8,657 nucleotides of DNA from Chloroflexota bacterium (lineage in GTDB: Bacteria; Chloroflexota; Limnocylindria; Limnocylindrales; CSP1-4), in the NCBI GenBank assembly GCA_013698385.1, contig JACCVB010000138.1, positions 1 through 8,657 of the forward strand, written 5' to 3'. How positions within the stretch are numbered: position 1 is the first letter of the stretch; the number at the start of each line of letters is the position of its first letter. The notes under the pieces were generated by a model, which was not told the DNA's origin, did no database searches, and worked only from the letters and a program-made list of their open reading frames with translations. The translations under genes were made by a program, and so were the position numbers. This document shows, in pieces, positions 1 to 5,765 of the stretch.

Positions 1-1783
1 GCAACTCGTCCTCGGCCGGGGCGCCGTCCGCCCGCACGATATCGGTCACGCGGGGCTTGCCTTCGGTGAGCGTGCCGGTCTTGTCGAGCACGACGGCTCG
101 GACCTTGTGCAGGCGCTCCAGCGCCTCCGCATTGCGGAACAGGACTCCATGCTCGGCGCCCTTGCCGGTCCCGACCATGATCGAGGTCGGCGTCGCGAGG
201 CCGAGCGCACAGGGACAGGCGATGATCAGGACGGCCACGGTGTTGAGCAGGGCCAGGTTGAAGGCCGGTTCAGGACCGAACACGAACCAGGCGATGAAGG
301 TCAGGGCGGCGATGCCTAGGACGGCCGGCACGAAGTAGCTCGTGACGAGGTCGGCCAGGCGCTGGATGGGCGCCTTGCTGCCCTGCGCGTCCTGGACGAG
401 ACGGACGATCTGGGCGAGCACGGTGTCCCGCCCGACCCGGGTCGCCTCGAATCGGAAGCTGCCAGACGTGTTGAGCGTCCCGCCGATGACTTCCTCGCCG
501 GCACCCTTGGTCTCTGCCATCGACTCGCCGGTGACCATGCTCTCGTCGACGGCCGATCGGCCGTCCCGGACGATGCCGTCGACCGGGATCTTCTCGCCCG
601 GCCGGACGAGGACGAGGTCGCCGCCCACGACCTCCTCGATCGGGATGTCGACCTCGGCGCCGGCGCGCAGGATCCGGGCGGTCCGTGGCTGGAGGCCGAT
701 CAGCTTTTTGATCGCGTCCGAGGTGTGGCTGCGTGCCCGCGCCTCGAGGAAGCGGCCCAACAGGATCAGGGTGATGATCGCCGCGGCCGTGTCGAAGTAG
801 AGCGGCGGTGCGGCCGCCGCGTCGATCCCGGCGGCCTGGAAGAAGCCCGGGAAGAGGATGGCCGACAGGCTGTAGAAGTAGGCCGCGGACGTGCCCACGG
901 CGATGAGCGTATTCATGTCCGTGGCGCGGTGCTTGAGGACCTTCCAGGCACCCCGGTAGAAGGGCGCTCCGGCATAGAACTGGACCGGCGTGGCCAGGGC
1001 GAGCTGGAGCCATGGGTTCATCAGGAACGCCGGCAGGAAGGGCGCCACGGTCATCGCGGCAAGGCCGAGCAGGAGCGGCGTCGTGAGGATGATGCCCACG
1101 ATCAGGCGCCGACGCGTGTCGGCGAGATGGCGCTGCTGGAAGCTCGTCTCCGGCGCTCGCGCCGACTCGCGCTGGGCGGCATGCGGCTCGGCTCCTTCGG
1201 CGGCTTCCGCTGCCGCCGAGGCGCCATCGGCTGGCGATCGCGATCCGTCCACGAGGAGCTTCGCCTCGTAGCCCGCAGCCTCCACGGCGGCGATCAGCTG
1301 ATCGACGGTGACCTCGGGCCGGCTGACGATCGAGGCTCGCTCGGTCGCGAGGTTCACGTTGGCCTCGACCACGCCATCGACCTTGCGCAGGTAGCGCTCG
1401 ATGCGATTGACGCAGGAAGCGCAGGTCATGCCCTCGATGTCGAGCGCGAGCGAACGCGGCCCGGACAGGCCGCCAGCGGGTGCCCGGAAGTCGATCTCGA
1501 TCGACTCGGTACCGGCCACTCCGGCGACCGTGGGCCCGCCCGAGAACTCGGCGCGCTCGATGCGGGCTTCGTAGCCGGCCGCTTCGACGGCCGAACTCAG
1601 CGCACCGAGGTCGACCAGCGCCGGATCGAAGCGGACGCTGGCCGTCTCGGTCGCGAGGTTGACATTGGCTTCGACCACGCCGTTCGTCTTGCGCAGGTAG
1701 CGCTCGATCCGGTTGACGCACGAGGCGCAGGTCATGCCCTCGACGGGAAAGCGGACGCCAGCCGTGGCTTGTTCACTGGTCAT
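1..1783 (-). CDS. copA: CopA-type Cu+-exporting P1B ATPase, partial (C-terminus beyond window)
   Basis: This encodes the first 594 residues of a heavy-metal P-type ATPase, which uses ATP to pump Cu+ out of the cytoplasm. Two N-terminal HMA metal-binding domains (about 10-75 and 112-177) each carry GMTCASC, with cysteines 19/22 and 121/124. An Ala/Glu-rich linker follows, then membrane helices from about 226 on. The actuator-domain TGES is at 418-421, the transmembrane metal site CPC at 523-525 within ACPCALGLATP, and the phosphorylated Asp567 in DKTGTLTEG. CPC and MTCxxC domains point to Cu+ (or Ag+) transport. The ATP-binding domain, the last helices and the stop lie left of the window, so the YN and MxxSS motifs that would settle specificity cannot be read. 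The ATG at 1783 lies two bases after the TGA of the YHS gene, so the two are probably co-transcribed and translationally coupled. Much longer open frames on both strands here lack family motifs and are shadows. Confidence 0.96.
   Translation of the reverse strand, partial: MTSEQATAGVRFPVEGMTCASCVNRIERYLRKTNGVVEANVNLATETASVRFDPALVDLGALSSAVEAAGYEARIERAEFSGGPTVAGVAGTESIEIDFRAPAGGLSGPRSLALDIEGMTCASCVNRIERYLRKVDGVVEANVNLATERASIVSRPEVTVDQLIAAVEAAGYEAKLLVDGSRSPADGASAAAEAAEGAEPHAAQRESARAPETSFQQRHLADTRRRLIVGIILTTPLLLGLAAMTVAPFLPAFLMNPWLQLALATPVQFYAGAPFYRGAWKVLKHRATDMNTLIAVGTSAAYFYSLSAILFPGFFQAAGIDAAAAPPLYFDTAAAIITLILLGRFLEARARSHTSDAIKKLIGLQPRTARILRAGAEVDIPIEEVVGGDLVLVRPGEKIPVDGIVRDGRSAVDESMVTGESMAETKGAGEEVIGGTLNTSGSFRFEATRVGRDTVLAQIVRLVQDAQGSKAPIQRLADLVTSYFVPAVLGIAALTFIAWFVFGPEPAFNLALLNTVAVLIIACPCALGLATPTSIMVGTGKGAEHGVLFRNAEALERLHKVRAVVLDKTGTLTEGKPRVTDIVRADGAPAEDEL
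1340..1741 (-). repeat. Intragenic duplication of the HMA domain core
   Basis: Within copA, positions 1646-1741 and 1340-1435 are 96-bp copies 306 bp (102 codons) apart. By hand alignment 84 of 96 bases and 30 of 32 residues are identical. The shared stretch runs from the Glu-Gly-Met before the CxxC motif to the NLATE strand. Most differences are at third codon positions. This suggests that the second HMA domain arose by tandem duplication or is kept similar by gene conversion. Confidence 0.8.
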
Positions 1784-1785
1784 GG

Positions 1786-2256
1786 TCACATCGAAGGCGT
1801 GTGGGCGGGGTCCAGGTAGTGTTCCGGATCCTCATCGAATTCGAGCTTGCAACCCTTGCCGCAGAAGAAGTGATCCACTCCCTGGTGGAGGCTATGCAGC
1901 CCCTTCGCTCGTGCCGCATCCGGCTCGACCGTCATTCCGCAAACGGGATCGACGACCTCCGCCCCTGCCACCGACGCGTCAGACGACGGGCCGTGGACAC
2001 TCGGACCCACAAGCCACGCGGCCTCCAGGGACTGCCCCCAGGCAGACTCGAAGCGCTGGAGCTCCGGATGGAGACCGGGTGCCGGCGTCAGGGAACCCGA
2101 CGCGTCCGGCCCGACCGCAAACTCGTTGCCGCAGCAGCATCCCTCGTGGACGACCTCTGCGTCCCGGGCGTACTCCACGGAGGGTGTGCATCCGCACGGG
2201 CAGCTGTAGCCTGCGCGAAGCCCGTTCGTGTCGCTGTGGAGGATCGTCAGTTCCAT
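1786..2256 (-). CDS. Cysteine-rich YHS-domain metal-binding protein
   Basis: A small soluble protein of 156 residues with no signal peptide or membrane segment. The N-terminal part holds SCPCGCTP (Cys19, 21, 23) and EGCCCGNEF (Cys40, 41, 42), which looks like a compact metal-binding knuckle. A linker of about 50 residues follows. The C-terminal part (about 101-150) is a YHS domain: VDPVCGMTV, then HFFCGKGCKLEF and DPEHYL, with Cys106, 132 and 136. YHS domains are found next to or fused with copper ATPases and are thought to bind heavy metals. Its TGA is two bases before the copA ATG, so a copper chaperone or sensor role for CopA is a reasonable inference. The start is set by an AGAGG Shine-Dalgarno at 2262-2266, five bases before the ATG. 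The frame is open further upstream, but that part would overlap the Lgt-like gene and has no family sequence. Confidence 0.88.
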   Translation of the reverse strand: MELTILHSDTNGLRAGYSCPCGCTPSVEYARDAEVVHEGCCCGNEFAVGPDASGSLTPAPGLHPELQRFESAWGQSLEAAWLVGPSVHGPSSDASVAGAEVVDPVCGMTVEPDAARAKGLHSLHQGVDHFFCGKGCKLEFDEDPEHYLDPAHTPSM

Positions 2257-2261
2257 GGTGG

Positions 2262-2266
2262 CCTCT
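2262..2266 (-). promoter_or_regulatory. Shine-Dalgarno AGAGG of the YHS gene
   Basis: AGAGG read on the minus strand, five bases before the ATG at 2256. It favours this start over upstream in-frame extensions. It overlaps the TAG stop of the upstream gene (2265-2267). Confidence 0.7.
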
Positions 2267-3248
2267 ATCGTGGGTTGGTACTCCCTGGGAGTATACCCGA
2301 TGGCGCGCTGCGTCGCCATGAGAAGGGCCGCGACTCGGACCGGGCTCGCAATAGGGCCTGGCGAACGAGGAAGTAGGCCACGAGGAACAGCACGAAGGCC
2401 AGGCCGTCCACGCCCAGCAGGTCGTTCGTCACGACCGCCCAGCTCACCAGCGCCAGGAACAGGCCGGTGCCGGATTCCAGGAGCTGGGTCGGGATGCGGC
2501 GGGCGATCACGCGGCGATCCGAGGAGCGGATCCCGAACCTGGATCGCGTCGGACGGCCGGCACAGCAGCCCGTGAAGAAGCAGCCGAGCCGGCCGATGGA
2601 CACGGCGACATACATGCCGGGCGTGGCGGAGTCGAGGTAGGTGCCGATCGGGATGGCCAGCACGAGCACTGCGACGATGGCCACGAGTGGAGCGGTGACC
2701 AGGAAGCCATCGACCGACCAACCTTGCCGGATAGATTCGCGCCAGGGTCTGGCCTGCAGGACCATGTGCCAGAGCTTCGCGCCGACGATCCCCGCCACGA
2801 TCGCGAGAAGGGTGGCGAACAGGCCACCGCCGACCGGCGCGCCGAGCCGGTCAAGGAGCATCGCCTGGACGACGAACGACGCGACGATGCCCAGCACGGC
2901 GAGCGCCGTGAAGCTGCCCGGAACGACGGCCGGGGTGCGCGCCAGCGGGGCGAGCAGGGCCCATCGCGTCGCGACGGCGACTTCGGGCGCCTGGGTCAGC
3001 TGCCAACGTCGCCAGGACCACCCGGCGCGGTCCGCGGGTCCGACGAGCGCGGCCTTGACCTGCCACTCACCCGGGTCGATGCCGGATCCAGGTCGCGACC
3101 GCCACGGGGCCGGTCCCGGGGACCACGTCGGCAACCGTTTCCTCGCGGGTGAACGTATCCCGCGGCGAGGCACGAAGACCGGCCCCGACCCGTTGGCCCT
3201 GCAGCCGGAGGGTCGACGTGTACGGTGTGCCTTCGTCGCCGGAGGCAA
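2265..3248 (-). CDS. Lgt-like (prolipoprotein diacylglyceryl transferase family) membrane protein; N-terminus probably in another frame
   Basis: The open frame from 3248 encodes 327 residues. Only the part after about residue 56 looks like real protein. Residues 56-327 show about five to six membrane helices (about 111-132, 141-166, 180-205, 262-276, 282-300) and the conserved block GRLGCFFTGCCAGRPT (219-234) followed by RRIPTQLLES (250-259). This matches the GRxGNFxNGE and PxQLxE regions of Lgt, which adds diacylglycerol to lipoprotein cysteines. The usual Asn and Glu of the signature are replaced by Cys, so true Lgt activity is doubtful. Residues 1-55 are Arg/Pro/Ser-rich and resemble a shadow of the adjacent frame, which carries a protein-like segment ending at 3067. 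One extra base near 3070-3088 would join them into a protein of about 346 residues. The stop is 8 bp before the YHS gene. Confidence 0.72.
   Translation of the reverse strand: MPPATKAHRTRRPSGCRANGSGPVFVPRRGIRSPARKRLPTWSPGPAPWRSRPGSGIDPGEWQVKAALVGPADRAGWSWRRWQLTQAPEVAVATRWALLAPLARTPAVVPGSFTALAVLGIVASFVVQAMLLDRLGAPVGGGLFATLLAIVAGIVGAKLWHMVLQARPWRESIRQGWSVDGFLVTAPLVAIVAVLVLAIPIGTYLDSATPGMYVAVSIGRLGCFFTGCCAGRPTRSRFGIRSSDRRVIARRIPTQLLESGTGLFLALVSWAVVTNDLLGVDGLAFVLFLVAYFLVRQALLRARSESRPFSWRRSAPSGILPGSTNPR
2277..2297. promoter_or_regulatory. Perfect palindrome, CsoR-like operator candidate
   Basis: TACTCCC (2279-2285), one central base, then GGGAGTA (2287-2293) form a perfect 7-1-7 inverted repeat, with GG and CC bases just outside. 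The TAC...CCC/GGG...GTA form resembles operators of the copper-sensing CsoR family, which often read like TACCCC...GGGGTA. One arm overlaps the -10 hexamer of the YHS-copA promoter, where a repressor would be expected to bind. No csoR gene is visible in the window, so the regulator is unknown. A one-base loop makes an RNA terminator unlikely. Confidence 0.5.
2290..2318 (-). promoter_or_regulatory. Putative sigma-70 promoter for YHS-copA
   Basis: On the minus strand, TGGCGA (2313-2318) is separated by exactly 17 bp from TATACT (2290-2295). The -10 is strong and the -35 matches TTGACA at only three of six positions, which is common for regulated promoters. Transcription would start near 2283, giving a leader of about 27 nt that includes the AGAGG. 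It lies inside the 3' end of the Lgt-like gene, so YHS-copA can be expressed separately from that gene. Confidence 0.55.
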
Positions 3249-3309
3249 ATCGGTGGGTGACCACGAGCGCCTGGGGATCGTCCGGATCAGCCGCCGGCGG
3301 CGGCGTCAT
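3067..3309 (-). pseudogene. N-terminal fragment of the Lgt-like protein, separated by an apparent frameshift
   Basis: This 80-codon reading frame has the composition of a genuine domain: VVTHRFASGDEGTPYTSTL and then ETVADVVPGTGPVAVATW suggest an extracytoplasmic beta-sandwich. It ends abruptly at a TGA (3067-3069). The downstream frame takes up at once with GIDPGEWQVKAALVGP, a natural strand continuation. I read the two as one gene of 2265-3309 broken by a single extra base, which could be a mutation, an assembly error or a programmed shift. ATG 3309 is the only ATG or GTG in this frame between the upstream stop at 3466 and the domain. It has no clear Shine-Dalgarno. No named domain is recognised. 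Confidence 0.5.
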
Positions 3310-3455
3310 CGATGCGACCGGGCCGGCCGGTCCGGGTCGTGGTCCCTGGTTGGCTTTCGTCGTCCGGATCCGCCCGTACGCCTTCGTGCCATGACCGTCT
3401 GGACCAACCCTTCTCTGCGTGTGAGTCGAAAATGGATGAGTCCAGCGAGGGAGGG

Positions 3456-3477
3456 ACTACTACGCTAGTGTAGCAGT
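3456..3477. promoter_or_regulatory. Dyad A, BlaI-family operator candidate
   Basis: TACTACG (3458-3464), CTAG, TGTAGCA (3469-3475) form a 7-4-7 dyad. Extended to 3456-3477, 9 of 11 base pairs are complementary. It contains CTAC...GTAG, the core type bound by BlaI/MecI/CopY winged-helix repressors. It sits between the divergent Lgt-like and DUF4396 transcription units, about 135-150 bp from each start codon. It shares half-sites with the dyads at 7319-7336 and 8633-8651. Confidence 0.6.
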
Positions 3478-3568
3478 GCGGTTCGCGATCCCACACTTGG
3501 GGCGGCTGCCCAGCCGGCTCCCGACCACGGTCTACGATGCGATCGCACGACCATAGGTCGAGCGGCGG

Positions 3569-3604
3569 ACCGAGCCGCCAACCGAGCCGCCGACCGAGCC
3601 GGAA
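3569..3604 (+). repeat. Three 12-bp direct repeats in the DUF4396 leader
   Basis: ACCGAGCCGCCA (3569-3580), ACCGAGCCGCCG (3581-3592) and ACCGAGCCGGAA (3593-3604) are consecutive. The last unit runs into the Shine-Dalgarno at 3601-3606. The upstream GGCGG (3564-3568) could pair with CCGCC inside the repeats and affect access to the ribosome site. No function is known. Confidence 0.6.
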
Positions 3605-3606
3605 GG
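3601..3606 (+). promoter_or_regulatory. Shine-Dalgarno GGAAGG of the DUF4396 gene
   Basis: GGAAGG lies six bases before ATG 3613. It abuts the upstream in-frame GTG 3607 and so rules that start out. Confidence 0.65.
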
Positions 3607-3612
3607 GTGGAC

Positions 3613-4434
3613 ATGACGGATATCCGGATCGGGCCATGGGGCCCATTCCCGTGGGTGGACCTGGTCCTGCTCGTGTGGTTCGCCCTGACCGCGGTTTCGG
3701 TCGCGTACGTCGCCTGGGACGCCTACCGGAACAACCCCGAGATGACCGTCATGAAGTGGGGCTGGGTCCTGGTCACGCTCTTCCTCGGACCGATCTCGCT
3801 GGCGCTCTATGTCCTGTCCTGCAAGGAGCCAGCGCCCGGGACCCACGAGGCGTTCATCAAGCCGCTCTGGAAGCAGGCGCTCGGATCGACCATCCACTGT
3901 GTCGCCGGTGACGCCACCGGGATCGTCGTCGCCGCGGCCGTCACCGCCGCCCTTGGCCTGGCGATGCAGATCGACCTCATCGTCGAGTACATCGCGGGGT
4001 TCGCGTTCGGGCTTCTGGTGTTCCAGTCACTGTTCATGAAGGACATGATGGGCGGCTCCTACCTGAAGGCCGTCCGCCACTCGCTCGTGCCCGAGTGGCT
4101 GTCCATGAACTTCATGATGGCCGGTATGTTCCCGACGATGGTCGTCCTGATGATGGGACGTGACATGCGGGCGATGGATCCGACGCAACTGACGTTCTGG
4201 GGCGCGATGTCGGCTGCGGTCGGGGTCGGGCTGCTGACCGCCTTTCCGATCAATGTCTGGCTCGTCCAGAAAGGCCTCAAGCACGGGATGGGCACGGTCA
4301 GGGCGCTGGGCAAGGGCGGGCACAGCCTGGAGGCCGAACGGGCGCGCTGGCAGCCGTCGAACGATGCACCAGGTCAGAAGGCTGCGGCGGCCCCGTCGAT
4401 GCCGACCGGTCACGACATGGGGGCGATGGGATGA
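3613..4434 (+). CDS. DUF4396 domain membrane protein
   Basis: A 273-residue integral membrane protein with about six helices (near 14-36, 48-70, 98-118, 122-144, 163-181, 196-218). The segment LGSTIHCVAGDATGIVVAA (90-108), FGLLVFQSLFMKDMMGG and the FMMAGMFPTMVVLMM helix match what I recall of the DUF4396 family. The biochemical role of that family is not established, though members lie near copper and multicopper oxidase genes. Met and His residues line several helices (Met142, 145, 146, 165, 168, 169, 172, 176, 180, 181), and the C-terminus ends in MPTGHDMGAMG, which could bind Cu+ but this is inference. GGAAGG upstream selects ATG 3613 over GTG 3607. Its TGA overlaps the ATG of the multicopper oxidase by 4 bp (ATGA), so the two are translationally coupled and probably function together. 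Confidence 0.88.
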   Translation: MTDIRIGPWGPFPWVDLVLLVWFALTAVSVAYVAWDAYRNNPEMTVMKWGWVLVTLFLGPISLALYVLSCKEPAPGTHEAFIKPLWKQALGSTIHCVAGDATGIVVAAAVTAALGLAMQIDLIVEYIAGFAFGLLVFQSLFMKDMMGGSYLKAVRHSLVPEWLSMNFMMAGMFPTMVVLMMGRDMRAMDPTQLTFWGAMSAAVGVGLLTAFPINVWLVQKGLKHGMGTVRALGKGGHSLEAERARWQPSNDAPGQKAAAAPSMPTGHDMGAMG

Positions 4435-5738
4435 CCGACCACGCAGGCCACGGCGCAAAGAGGCCCGACGACAAGCCGACCTCGGCCAAGAACCCGGGCT
4501 CCGCCAAGAAATCGGGCTCCGCCAAGAAATCCGTCTCCGCCAAGAACCGGGACGCGGCTCAGGGAGAGAAGACGGACGGGCAGATGGCCGGGATGTCAGG
4601 CATGGCCGGTGGCGACGATCTCGCCCTCGCCCATCGTCCGACGAGACCGCAACTCGGGTCGATCGGTCTGGTCTCGGTCGTGATCCTCGCGCTCGCCCTC
4701 GTCTTCTCCGCCTCGTTCGCGAATCTGAGCCTGTCCGCGCATGACGTTGCCGGCGCGGTCATGCCGCCGGGCATGGCCATGCCCCGGGACATGCCGGCCG
4801 AGGCGATGCGCGACATGGCTGCGGTCAACCCGCGAACGGTCAGCTACCGAGCACCGGCCGAGGCCCGTGGCGATCAGCCGCTTGAGCCACGGATGGAGGG
4901 CGGCGTGAAGATCTTCGACCTGACAGCCTCGGTCATCGAATGGAACATCCTCTCGTACGAGCGGGTGATGGCCTATGCCTTCAACCAGCAGGTCCCCGGG
5001 CCGAGGATCCGGATCACGGAGGGTGATCGCATCCGGATCAACGTCACCAACGACCTGCCCGAGTCGACCTCGGTCCACTGGCACGGCCTGATCGTCCCCA
5101 ACCAGTTCGATGGACCGGCCGAGGTGACCCAGGACCCGATCGAGCCAGGCCAGACCTTCACCTACGAGTTCACGCTCACCCAGGCCGGCACATACTTCTA
5201 TCACTCCCACGACCACGCCGACCGGCAGGAAGCCCTGGGCATGTACGGGGCACTGATCGTCGACCCCAAGGACCCATCAGCCGAGCCGGCCTCGGACCAG
5301 GACGTCGTCATCCAGCTCCAGGAGTGGCTCGAGAAGGAGGGCTACACCTTCCCGGCGATGCCGATGGACGGCGGTCAGCCCAACTTCTTCACGATCAACG
5401 GCAAGGCCTATCCATCCACCGAGACCGTGCGCGCCCGGGTGGGCGACCGGATCCGCTTCCGCTTCATCGGCACGAACAGCGGGTTCATCCACCCGATGCA
5501 CATCCACGGCGGTCCGTTCGAGATCGTGGCGACCGATGGCGTCCCGGTGCCGCAAAGCGCGCGGATCCAGAAGGACACCGTCAATGTCGCGCCGGGCGAG
5601 CGCTACGACGTCATCTGGACCGCGCGTGAGCCCGGCAAGTGGCTCCTCCACTGCCACATCAACCACCACACGACGAACGACAACGTCGAGGAGCAGGGGG
5701 GCGGCGGCCTGACCATGATCATCGAGGTCGCCCCCTGA
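4431..5738 (+). CDS. Membrane-anchored two-domain multicopper oxidase
   Basis: A 435-residue copper oxidase, which couples one-electron oxidation of a substrate (possibly Cu+) to reduction of O2 to water. Residues 1-75 are a Lys/His/Met-rich tail that should face the cytoplasm. A helix at about 76-97 anchors it, followed by a Met-rich linker (MPPGMAMPRDMPAEAMRDM, 111-129). The first cupredoxin domain (about 160-280) carries HWHG (His216, 218) and HSHDH (His258, 260, 262). The second (about 320-435) carries HPMHIHG (His354, 357, 359) and HCHINHH (His407, Cys408, His409, His413). These supply the type 2/3 trinuclear cluster and a type 1 site in domain 2 only. No middle domain fits between 281 and 318, so the enzyme should assemble as a trimer like other two-domain oxidases. 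No twin-arginine motif is seen. The residue at Cys+10, normally Met, Leu or Phe, is Asn418. The start is fixed by the ATGA overlap with the DUF4396 gene. Confidence 0.93.
   Translation: MTDHAGHGAKRPDDKPTSAKNPGSAKKSGSAKKSVSAKNRDAAQGEKTDGQMAGMSGMAGGDDLALAHRPTRPQLGSIGLVSVVILALALVFSASFANLSLSAHDVAGAVMPPGMAMPRDMPAEAMRDMAAVNPRTVSYRAPAEARGDQPLEPRMEGGVKIFDLTASVIEWNILSYERVMAYAFNQQVPGPRIRITEGDRIRINVTNDLPESTSVHWHGLIVPNQFDGPAEVTQDPIEPGQTFTYEFTLTQAGTYFYHSHDHADRQEALGMYGALIVDPKDPSAEPASDQDVVIQLQEWLEKEGYTFPAMPMDGGQPNFFTINGKAYPSTETVRARVGDRIRFRFIGTNSGFIHPMHIHGGPFEIVATDGVPVPQSARIQKDTVNVAPGERYDVIWTAREPGKWLLHCHINHHTTNDNVEEQGGGGLTMIIEVAP
4482..4553 (+). repeat. Four 18-bp tandem repeats in the oxidase N-terminus
   Basis: Four in-frame 18-bp units encode SAKNPG, SAKKSG, SAKKSV and SAKNRD (residues 18-41). 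All share TC(G/C)GCCAAGAA. The unit is a whole number of codons, so copy number can change without breaking the frame. The product is a basic, disordered tail on the predicted cytoplasmic side. Confidence 0.9.
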
Positions 5739-5765
5739 CGGACGGGCCCGAAGGGCGGTCCGTCA
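5736..5765. terminator. Hairpin bounded by the two convergent stop codons, possible bidirectional terminator
   Basis: TGACGGAC (5736-5743) pairs perfectly with GTCCGTCA (5758-5765). Inside, GCCC (5746-5749) pairs with GGGC (5753-5756) across a GAA loop, with small unpaired bases between the stems. The outer TGA is the stop of the multicopper oxidase, and the outer TCA is the complement of the stop of the convergent CPxC gene. No T-tract follows on either side, so termination would be atypical for the Rho-independent type. Confidence 0.6.

Larger units (their letters stand above)
3310..3612. other. Divergent intergenic region between the two copper-linked operons
   Basis: No convincing gene lies in this 303-bp stretch, although frames are open by GC bias. 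It holds the BlaI-like dyad at 3456-3477, three 12-bp direct repeats at 3569-3604 and the Shine-Dalgarno of the DUF4396 gene. A minus-strand 28-codon reading frame (3392-3306) overlaps the start at 3309 by ATGA but has no Shine-Dalgarno and a very basic composition. No clear -35/-10 pair was found for either direction. A TACACT on the minus strand inside the dyad is the best -10 candidate. Confidence 0.6.

Noticed and set aside
270..1721. Open reading frame of 483 codons on the minus strand inside copA
   Set aside because: Arg/Gly/Pro-rich translation with no motifs. The overlapping frame carries every P1B-ATPase motif, so this is a GC-bias shadow.
725..1819. Open reading frame of 364 codons on the plus strand opposite copA
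   Set aside because: Antisense to the well-supported ATPase, low-complexity charged composition, no family resemblance.
2641..3468. Open reading frame of 275 codons on the plus strand opposite the Lgt-like gene
   Set aside because: It is antisense to the membrane domain and shows no hydrophobic or motif pattern of its own.
3538..3547. Palindrome TGCGATCGCA in the divergent intergenic region
   Set aside because: GCGATCGC-like words are common in such DNA, another occurs inside copA, and no spacing links it to a promoter.
3532..3911. Open frames on both strands across the DUF4396 start region
   Set aside because: They cross the 12-bp repeats and the DUF4396 N-terminus and have shadow-like composition.
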